Shown: positions 58,220 to 64,000 of the stretch, piece after piece
Layout: every line of letters starts with the position of its first letter
Position numbering within the stretch: the first letter of the stretch is position 1
Source of the DNA: an uncultured Collinsella sp.
GTDB taxonomy: Bacteria; Actinomycetota; Coriobacteriia; Coriobacteriales; Coriobacteriaceae
Assembly: GCA_900540895.1 (NCBI GenBank)
Contig: UQHV01000001.1
Coordinates: 1-64,000, forward strand
DNA length: 64,000 nt
Reading direction: 5' to 3'
Made by a program: the position numbers and the translations under genes
Notes under the pieces: model-generated
Seen by the model: only the letters and a program-made list of their open reading frames with translations
Databases searched by the model: none
Told to the model about the DNA's origin: nothing

Positions 58220-58873
58220 CTATTTGTCGCCAGCAGCAGCTTTGGCCTCGTTGAGGTAGCTATAGAAGCTGTACTTGGAGATGCCAAAGAACTCGCAGGC
58301 GCGCTCGCTCGACTTGGAGATGAGGAAGGCGCCGCGGCGGTCGAGGTATCCGATAGCGCGAATGCGCTCGTCCTTGGTCATGAGGGCGGCGGGCTTGCCC
58401 ACGTACTGCTCGCACTCGCGCAGCAGATCTTCGAGCAGGTCGCCGATGTTTTTGGTGATGGGCTCGGGCTCGGTGTATCCCTTGTCGCCCGTGCCGGTGA
58501 GCGCGTCGAGCGAGCGCTCAAAAGCCTTCATGAGCGTAATGTCAAAGTTGATGCCCAAAATGCCGACAGGCTTGCCCTCGTCGTTGCGGATAAAGATGGT
58601 CGAGGACTTGAGCAGCTTGCCGTCGGTGGTTTTGGTGAGGTATGGCTCGCGGTCGCGCACGTCGGTGGCGCCCTCGTGCATGGACTCAAACACAATATGG
58701 CTGGGACCGTCACCTAGTTTGCGTCCGCTGACGTGGCCGTTTTCGATCACTACGATGGAGTGGTCCACGTCCTCGGTCTCCAAGTCGTGGACGACGACTT
58801 CGCAGTTGGGGCCAAACTGGAGCGCCAGGCCGTGTGCAAGGCGCTTGTAAAACTCTATCTGTGCGGGGGTCAT
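58220..58873 (-). CDS. PAS-HTH transcriptional regulator (YheO/DauR type), second copy
   Basis: 217 residues. YheO-like PAS domain (EVVVHDLETEDVDHSIVVIE near 24, SGRKLGDGPSH, STIFIRNDEGKPVGILGIN) and a C-terminal helix-turn-helix (FFGISKYSFYSYLNEAKAAA). It is a paralogue of 42499-43155 with the same layout, diverged in sequence. It is transcribed away from dpaL and faces two AACAAAC-type palindromes in the shared interval, which are its likely binding sites. Confidence 0.87.
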   Translation of the reverse strand: MTPAQIEFYKRLAHGLALQFGPNCEVVVHDLETEDVDHSIVVIENGHVSGRKLGDGPSHIVFESMHEGATDVRDREPYLTKTTDGKLLKSSTIFIRNDEGKPVGILGINFDITLMKAFERSLDALTGTGDKGYTEPEPITKNIGDLLEDLLRECEQYVGKPAALMTKDERIRAIGYLDRRGAFLISKSSERACEFFGISKYSFYSYLNEAKAAAGDK

Positions 58874-58992
58874 GGGTGCCTTCCTAAAAATTAGTTTGGG
58901 CTCACTTTGCCATAAACCCCACTTGTTCGCAAATAACGAAAACGTCGCTGCGTTATGTAACCGTTCGGCGGCGAAAAGGTACCGATTACGGC

Positions 58993-59058
58993 AACAAACA
59001 ATTTGTTAGGTTTGCCAATCAAAAAGTGTGATAGAACAGTGCTAACAAACTTTTTGTT
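58993..59058. promoter_or_regulatory. Twin AACAAACnnTTTGTT palindromes
   Basis: AACAAACAATTTGTT (58993-59007) and AACAAACTTTTTGTT (59044-59058), 51 bp apart, both followed by a GG two bases later. They lie between the divergent PAS-HTH gene and dpaL and are the best operator candidates in the purine region. I found no good match in front of the permease. Confidence 0.65.
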
Positions 59059-59150
59059 TGGCATCCACATAAAAGTTCAGTCGCATGAATGGGAATGGGC
59101 TGAAACGCGTATGCGGGGGCCGGCAAGAGAGGACTTAAGGAGTTCACCGT

Positions 59151-60365
59151 ATGGCCGATAAGATCCAGTGGGCGGGCAACACGATGCCCAAGAGCGATGA
59201 CAAGCACTTGGGAATCATGAGCCTCGACCACGTGAAGAAGGCCCGTGCCTTCCACCAGTCGTTCCCCCAGTACACCGTCACTCCGCTTGCCCGCCTGGAT
59301 GGCCAGGCTGCACGCCTGGGCCTGTCCAACCTGTGCGTTAAGGACGAGAGCTATCGCTTTGGCCTCAACGCCTTTAAGGTCCTGGGCGGTTCGTTTGCCA
59401 TGGCCAACTACATTGCCGACGAGACCGGCAAGGACGTTGCCGACTGCACCTTCGATTACCTGACTTCCGATCAGCTTGCCAAGGACTTTGGCCAGGCCAC
59501 CTTCTTTACCGCCACCGACGGCAACCATGGCCGCGGCGTGGCATGGGCTGCCAATAAGCTGGGCCAGAAGGCAGTCGTGCACATGCCCAAGGGTTCCACC
59601 AAGCCCCGCTTCGACAACATCGCCGCCGAGGGCGCCACGGTGACCATCGAAGAGGTCAACTACGACGAGTGCGTGCGCATGGCCGCCGCCGAGGCCGACG
59701 CCTGCGAGCGCGGCGTTATCGTTCAGGACACCGCCTGGGAGGGCTACGAGAAGATTCCGTCTTGGATCATGGAGGGCTACGGCACCATGGCTTCCGAGGC
59801 TGCCGAGCAGCTGCGCGAGATGGCCATCAACCGCCCGACGCATGTCTTTGTCCAGGCTGGCGTAGGCTCGCTCGCCGGCGCCGTGGTGGGCTACTTCACT
59901 AACCTGTATCCCGATAACCCGCCCACCTTTGTCGTGGTCGAGTGCGCTCCGGCCGCCTGCCTGTACAAGGGCGCTGCCGCCGGCGACGGCGACCCGCGCA
60001 TCGTGGACGGCGACATGCCCTCCATCATGGCCGGCCTGTGCTGTGGCGAGCCCAACATCCTGGGCTGGGATATCCTGCGCAACCACGCTACCGCCTTCGT
60101 GTCCTGCCCCGACTGGGTCACCGCTCGCGGCATGCGCACCCTGGGCGCTCCCGAGAAGGGCGACCCGCGCGTCATCTCCGGCGAGTCCGGCGCGGTGACC
60201 ACCGGCCTGGTCGAGACCCTCATGCTCGATCCCGAGTACGCCGAGCTCAAGGAGCTCATCGGCCTGGACAAGACGAGCTCCGTGCTCTGCTTCTCCACGG
60301 AAGGTGACACGGACCCCGACCAGTATCGCCGCATTGTCTGGGAAGGCGAATATCCCACTTGCTAA
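59151..60365 (+). CDS. dpaL: Diaminopropionate ammonia-lyase (YgeX)
   Basis: 404 residues, PLP fold type II. Splits 2,3-diaminopropionate to pyruvate and two ammonia, through 2-aminoacrylate. PLP lysine Lys76 in RFGLNAFKVLGGSFA, TDGNHGRGVAWAA near residue 123, and AGVGSLAGAVVGYF near 236 for the phosphate. In purine-degrading gut bacteria this enzyme is a marker of the urate cluster. AAGGAG precedes the ATG. First gene of the dpaL-ygeY-ygeW-arcC block. Confidence 0.93.
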   Translation: MADKIQWAGNTMPKSDDKHLGIMSLDHVKKARAFHQSFPQYTVTPLARLDGQAARLGLSNLCVKDESYRFGLNAFKVLGGSFAMANYIADETGKDVADCTFDYLTSDQLAKDFGQATFFTATDGNHGRGVAWAANKLGQKAVVHMPKGSTKPRFDNIAAEGATVTIEEVNYDECVRMAAAEADACERGVIVQDTAWEGYEKIPSWIMEGYGTMASEAAEQLREMAINRPTHVFVQAGVGSLAGAVVGYFTNLYPDNPPTFVVVECAPAACLYKGAAAGDGDPRIVDGDMPSIMAGLCCGEPNILGWDILRNHATAFVSCPDWVTARGMRTLGAPEKGDPRVISGESGAVTTGLVETLMLDPEYAELKELIGLDKTSSVLCFSTEGDTDPDQYRRIVWEGEYPTC

Positions 60366-60439
60366 TCGTTGGGGCGGAGTAAATAGGTATCGCTCCGCCA
60401 CCTCACAGGTAGATTCCTTCGTTTGAAAGGTTATGAACA

Positions 60440-61825
60440 ATGGCTAAAGAACTCGATTTCGACGCTATCAAGGCTGCTGCTGAGTCCCATCGTGCTGATA
60501 TGACTCGCTTCCTGCGCGCTATGATCAGCCATCCCTCTGAGTCCTGCGAGGAGGGTGAGGTTGTCGCTTGCATCAAGGCCGAGATGGAGAGCCTTGGCTA
60601 TGACGAGGTCAAGGTCGACGGCCTGGGCAACGTTATGGGCTTTATGGGCGAGGGCGACAAGATCATCGCCATCGACTCTCACATCGACACCGTCGGTATC
60701 GGCAACATCGAGAACTGGGACGCCGATCCCTATGAGGGCTACGAGACCGACGAGATCATCTACGGCCGCGGCGGCTCCGACCAGGAGGGTGGCATGGCTT
60801 CTGCTACCTACGCTGCCAAGATGATGAAGGACATGGGCCTCATCCCCGAGGGCTACAAGATCATGGTCGTCGGTACCGTCCAGGAAGAGGACTGCGACGG
60901 CATGTGCTGGCAGTACATCTACAACAAGGACGGCATTAAGCCCGAGTTCGTCATTTCCACCGAGCCCACCGACGGTGGCATCTATCGCGGTCACCGCGGC
61001 CGCATGGAGATCCGCGTCGACGTTCACGGCACCTCCTGCCACGGCTCCGCTCCCGACCGCGGCGACAACGCCATCTACAAGATGGCCGACATCATCGCCG
61101 ACGTCCGCGCCCTCAACAACAACGGCTGCGACGAGTCGACCGACATCAAGGGCCTCGTCAAGATGCTCGACCCCAAGTACAACCCCGAGCACTTCGAGGA
61201 CGCTCGCTTCCTGGGCCGCGGCACCTGCACCGTCAGCCAGATCTTCTACACCAGCCCCAGCCGCTGCGCTGTCGCTGACTCCTGCGCCATCTCCATCGAC
61301 CGTCGCATGACCGCCGGTGAGACCTGGGAGTCCTGCCTGGACGAGATCCGCAACCTGCCGGCCGCCAAAAAGTACGGCGACGACGTGAAGGTCTCTATGT
61401 ACATGTACGACCGTCCGTCCTGGACCGGCGAGGTCTACGAGACCGAGGCTTACTTCCCCACGTGGATCAACAAGGAGACCGCTCCGCACGTCAAGGCCCT
61501 CGTCGACGCTCACAAGGCCATGTTCGGTGACGAGCGCATCGGCTGCGAGCCCAGCATGGACAAGCGCACCGGTCGCCCTCTGTGCGACAAGTGGACCTTC
61601 TCCACGAACTGCGTCTCCATCCAGGGTCGCTACGGCATCCCCTGCGTGGGCTTTGGCCCGGGTGCCGAGTCTCAGGCTCACGCTCCCAACGAGGTCACCT
61701 ACAAGGACGACCTGGTCACCGCTGCCGCCATGTATGTGGCTGCCCTGAACCTCTACGATCCGAGCCAGGCCGATGGCGATGCCACCGTGTTCCGCGCCGG
61801 TCTGACCAACAACAAGATCGACTAG
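60440..61825 (+). CDS. ygeY: YgeY family metal-dependent hydrolase
   Basis: 461 residues, M20/ArgE/DapE superfamily. Metal-site motifs: IAIDSHIDTVGIGN near residue 76, GRGGSDQEGGMAS near 110, VQEEDCDGMCW near 146. YgeY proteins occur with selenium-dependent molybdenum hydroxylases and are thought to hydrolyse an amide intermediate of purine breakdown; the substrate is not fixed. GAAAGG precedes the ATG. It lies 74 bases after dpaL. Confidence 0.9.
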   Translation: MAKELDFDAIKAAAESHRADMTRFLRAMISHPSESCEEGEVVACIKAEMESLGYDEVKVDGLGNVMGFMGEGDKIIAIDSHIDTVGIGNIENWDADPYEGYETDEIIYGRGGSDQEGGMASATYAAKMMKDMGLIPEGYKIMVVGTVQEEDCDGMCWQYIYNKDGIKPEFVISTEPTDGGIYRGHRGRMEIRVDVHGTSCHGSAPDRGDNAIYKMADIIADVRALNNNGCDESTDIKGLVKMLDPKYNPEHFEDARFLGRGTCTVSQIFYTSPSRCAVADSCAISIDRRMTAGETWESCLDEIRNLPAAKKYGDDVKVSMYMYDRPSWTGEVYETEAYFPTWINKETAPHVKALVDAHKAMFGDERIGCEPSMDKRTGRPLCDKWTFSTNCVSIQGRYGIPCVGFGPGAESQAHAPNEVTYKDDLVTAAAMYVAALNLYDPSQADGDATVFRAGLTNNKID

Positions 61826-61847
61826 TCCCATTCCTCGATCTTGTTGA

Positions 61848-61872
61848 GCCGGGGACAGTTTATGCCCCCGGC
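61848..61872. repeat. GGGACRG-core stem-loop between ygeY and ygeW
   Basis: GCCGGGG and CCCCGGC arms around ACAGTTTATGC, so the core reads CGGGGACAG. The rest of the 201-base interval has TTGACT (61881) without a clear -10 box and no gene. Confidence 0.5.
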
Positions 61873-62026
61873 GCCCCCTGTTGACTTGGGGCCCGCGGTC
61901 GTTATCTCCCATGCTTCCTCAACGGTGGCGGGTCCTCGTCATGATGCTCTGCATGTTCTAGCCACACGCACATGCCGGAGCACATCTACTCACTGCGATC
62001 GTTTCATCTTTAGAAAGGACATTTCC

Positions 62027-63229
62027 ATGGACGCCAAGTTTACCGAGCTCGTCGAGCAGCTGAACGGCCTCGATTTTAAGGGTATGTACGGCAGCGACTT
62101 CCTGCACACCTGGGACAAGACCACCGATGAGCTCAAGGCGCTCTACATCGTCGCCGACGCTCTGCGCGAGCTGCGCGAGAACAACGTTTCGTCCAAGATT
62201 TTCGACTCCGGCCTGGCCGTCTCGCTGTTCCGCGACAACTCCACCCGTACGCGCTTCTCCTTCTCTAAGGCTGCCAACCTGCTCGGCCTTGAGCTGCAGG
62301 ACCTGGACGAGAAGAAGTCCCAGATCGCTCACGGCGAGACCGTCCGCGAGACCGCTACCATGATCTCCTTCATGGCCGACGTCATCGGCATCCGCGACGA
62401 CATGTACATCGGTAAGGGCGACGCCTACATGGCCGAGGTCTCCGAGTCTGTCCAGCAGGCTTACGAGGACGGCGTTCTGGATCACCGTCCCACGCTCATC
62501 TCCCTGCAGTCCGACTCCGATCACCCCACGCAGTCCTCTGCCGACATGCTCTACCTCATCAACGAGTTTGGCGGCCTCGAGAACCTCAAGGGCAAGAAGG
62601 TTGCCGTTACCTGGGCCTATTCGCCCTCTTACGGCAAGCCGCTGTCCTGCCCGCAGTCGCTGATCAGCCTGCTGCCCCGCTTTGGCATGGACGTCACCCT
62701 GGCTCACCCCGAGGGCTACGACCTCATGCCCGAGGTCGTCGAGCGCGCCAAGAGCTATGCCGCCGAGTCCGGCACCACCTTTAAGCAGGTCAACACCATG
62801 GCCGAGGCCTTCGAGGGCGCCGACATCGTGATCCCCAAGAGCTGGGCTCCGTTTGCCGCCATGGAGAAGCGCACCAACCTGTACGCCGAGGGCGACGACG
62901 CCGGCATCGCTGCGCTCGAGAAGGAGCTGCTCGCCCAGAACGCCACCCATCAGGACTGGTGCTCCACGACTGAGCTCATGGAGAAGACTGCCAACGGCCA
63001 GGACACCATCTTTATGCACCCGCTGCCCGCCGACATCTCCGGTGTCTCTTGCGAGCACGGCGAGGTCAATGCCGACGTCTTCGACATGCACCGCGTGGGC
63101 ATGTACAAGGAGGCCAGCTACAAGCCGTACGCCATCGCAGCCATGATGTTCCTGCAGAAGGTTGCCGATCCCGCCACTGCCCTCAAGGCCCTCGACGAGC
63201 GCAACACCGCCCGTTGGTTCCAGGCCTAA
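62027..63229 (+). CDS. ygeW: YgeW family knotted carbamoyltransferase
   Basis: 400 residues, aspartate/ornithine carbamoyltransferase fold. The carbamoyl-phosphate loop reads FRDNSTRTRFSFSKAA (near residue 70, the STRT variant), with HGETVRETATMI, and MHPLPADISG near 336. In the purine cluster it is proposed to work in reverse, releasing carbamoyl phosphate from a carbamoylated diaminopropionate-type intermediate. ATG 62027 follows AAAGGAC; the longer frame lacks a site. Carbamate kinase follows after 14 bases. Confidence 0.92.
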   Translation: MDAKFTELVEQLNGLDFKGMYGSDFLHTWDKTTDELKALYIVADALRELRENNVSSKIFDSGLAVSLFRDNSTRTRFSFSKAANLLGLELQDLDEKKSQIAHGETVRETATMISFMADVIGIRDDMYIGKGDAYMAEVSESVQQAYEDGVLDHRPTLISLQSDSDHPTQSSADMLYLINEFGGLENLKGKKVAVTWAYSPSYGKPLSCPQSLISLLPRFGMDVTLAHPEGYDLMPEVVERAKSYAAESGTTFKQVNTMAEAFEGADIVIPKSWAPFAAMEKRTNLYAEGDDAGIAALEKELLAQNATHQDWCSTTELMEKTANGQDTIFMHPLPADISGVSCEHGEVNADVFDMHRVGMYKEASYKPYAIAAMMFLQKVADPATALKALDERNTARWFQA

Positions 63230-63243
63230 AGCTGGGCTGAGAA

Positions 63244-64000
63244 ATGGCTAAGCGTATTGTTGTCGCCTTGGGCGGAAACGCCCTCGGCGCCAACCTTCCC
63301 GAGCAGATGGAGGCCGTCAAGACGACTTCCAAGGCCATTGTCGACCTGATCGAGGAAGGCAACGAAGTCGTCGTCGTGCATGGCAACGGCCCCCAGGTGG
63401 GCATGATCGCCAACGCGATGGCCGAGCTCACGCGCTCTAATCCTCAGAAGTACGTTCCCTGCCCCTTGTCCGTTTGCGGCGCCATGAGCCAGGGCTACAT
63501 TGGCTATGACCTGCAAAATGCGCTGCGCGAGGAAATGCTCGACCGCAATATCGACAAGGGTGTCGCCACCGTGCTCACCCAGGTCGAGGTTGCGGCAGAC
63601 GACCCGGCCTTTGCCGACCCGGTCAAGCCGATTGGTCCGTGGATGAGCGAGGCCGAGGCCAAGGAGCTGGAGGCCGACCGCGGCTACCAGTTCATCCACG
63701 ACGAGAAGCAGGGCTTCCGTCGCGTGGTTGCCTCGCCCAAGCCCGTGAACATCGTCGAGCTCGACACCATCAAGTCGCTCGTTGAGTCCAACCATGTGGT
63801 GATCTCCTGCGGCGGTGGCGGCATTCCCGTCACCAAGGCCCAGGGCAACCACCTTAAGGGCGCTGCCGCCGTCATCGATAAGGACTTTGCGGCCGAGAAG
63901 CTCGCCGAGCAGCTCGACGCCGATGCCCTGATTATCCTGACGGCCGTGGAGAAGGTTGCCATTGGCTTTGGCACCGACCGCGAGCAGTGGCTCGACACGT
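63244..64000 (+). CDS. arcC: Carbamate kinase (truncated by window end)
   Basis: The first 252 codons of an ArcC protein, open to the edge of the window. MAKRIVVALGGNALG opens the chain; HGNGPQVGMIANAM near residue 46 and SCGGGGIPV near 185 match the family. It would convert carbamoyl phosphate and ADP to ATP, ammonia and CO2, so it is the energy-yielding end of the pathway. It lies 14 bases after ygeW with no separate promoter seen. Confidence 0.93.
   Translation, partial: MAKRIVVALGGNALGANLPEQMEAVKTTSKAIVDLIEEGNEVVVVHGNGPQVGMIANAMAELTRSNPQKYVPCPLSVCGAMSQGYIGYDLQNALREEMLDRNIDKGVATVLTQVEVAADDPAFADPVKPIGPWMSEAEAKELEADRGYQFIHDEKQGFRRVVASPKPVNIVELDTIKSLVESNHVVISCGGGGIPVTKAQGNHLKGAAAVIDKDFAAEKLAEQLDADALIILTAVEKVAIGFGTDREQWLDT

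Overview
The window looks like chromosomal DNA from a gut Coriobacteriia, most probably a Collinsella species. The basis is GC-rich codon use, the FabK-type fatty acid operon with an accD-accA fusion, the gene order, and a purine-degradation cluster of the type known from gut anaerobes. The genus is an inference; no rRNA or tRNA gene was seen here to confirm it.

Layout. 1-16.5 kb: rplJ-rplL behind an L10-type leader with an attenuator, galU, rpoB-rpoC, a lower-GC ECF sigma factor/membrane partner pair, then rpsL-rpsG-fusA-rpsJ ending in a terminator. 16.6-26.7 kb: birA facing away from a complete type II fatty acid operon (fabH-acpP-fabK-fabD-fabG-fabF-accB-fabZ-accC-accDA); BirA would biotinylate the AccB encoded six genes away. 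26.8-30 kb: a lone PTS EIIC-like permease, a cation diffusion facilitator and a histidine phosphatase. 30-36 kb: the rest of the S10 operon (rplC to rpsQ) and only rplN-rplX of the spc operon. The S10 operon is therefore split after rpsJ, and the spc operon stops after rplX. 36-42 kb: Gfo/Idh oxidoreductase with a DeoR regulator, an inverted-repeat array, and an RluA-type synthase with a U32 (RlhA-like) protein.

42-64 kb: a purine/urate-type degradation region in two blocks. Block 1 has ridA, a PAS-HTH regulator, an NCS2 permease, ssnA, ygfK, a four-cluster ferredoxin and an XdhD-type molybdenum hydroxylase. Block 2 has a second PAS-HTH regulator, diaminopropionate ammonia-lyase (dpaL), ygeY, ygeW and a carbamate kinase cut off by the window end. 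Import, hydroxylation with electrons passing through YgfK and ferredoxin, ring breakdown, ammonia-lyase chemistry with RidA removing 2-aminoacrylate, and ATP from carbamoyl phosphate make a coherent route. The ssnA leader resembles a molybdenum-cofactor riboswitch, which would tie expression to the cofactor that XdhD needs.

A 6-kb interval (52.9-58.9 kb) separates the two blocks and is the most unusual stretch. It holds an AAA ATPase/winged-helix/nuclease-like gene with a perfect 25-bp palindrome at its promoter, flanked on both sides by arrays of a 46-bp palindrome repeating every 62 bp. It also holds gene remnants, a DEDDh exonuclease, and a 33-bp four-unit repeat followed by a strong hairpin and an orphan gene. 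Other non-coding structure includes an inverted-repeat array with a 40-bp pitch (38.25-38.47 kb), a dispersed family of stem-loops with a GGGACRG core and private arms, and paired operators at the fab operon and in front of dpaL.
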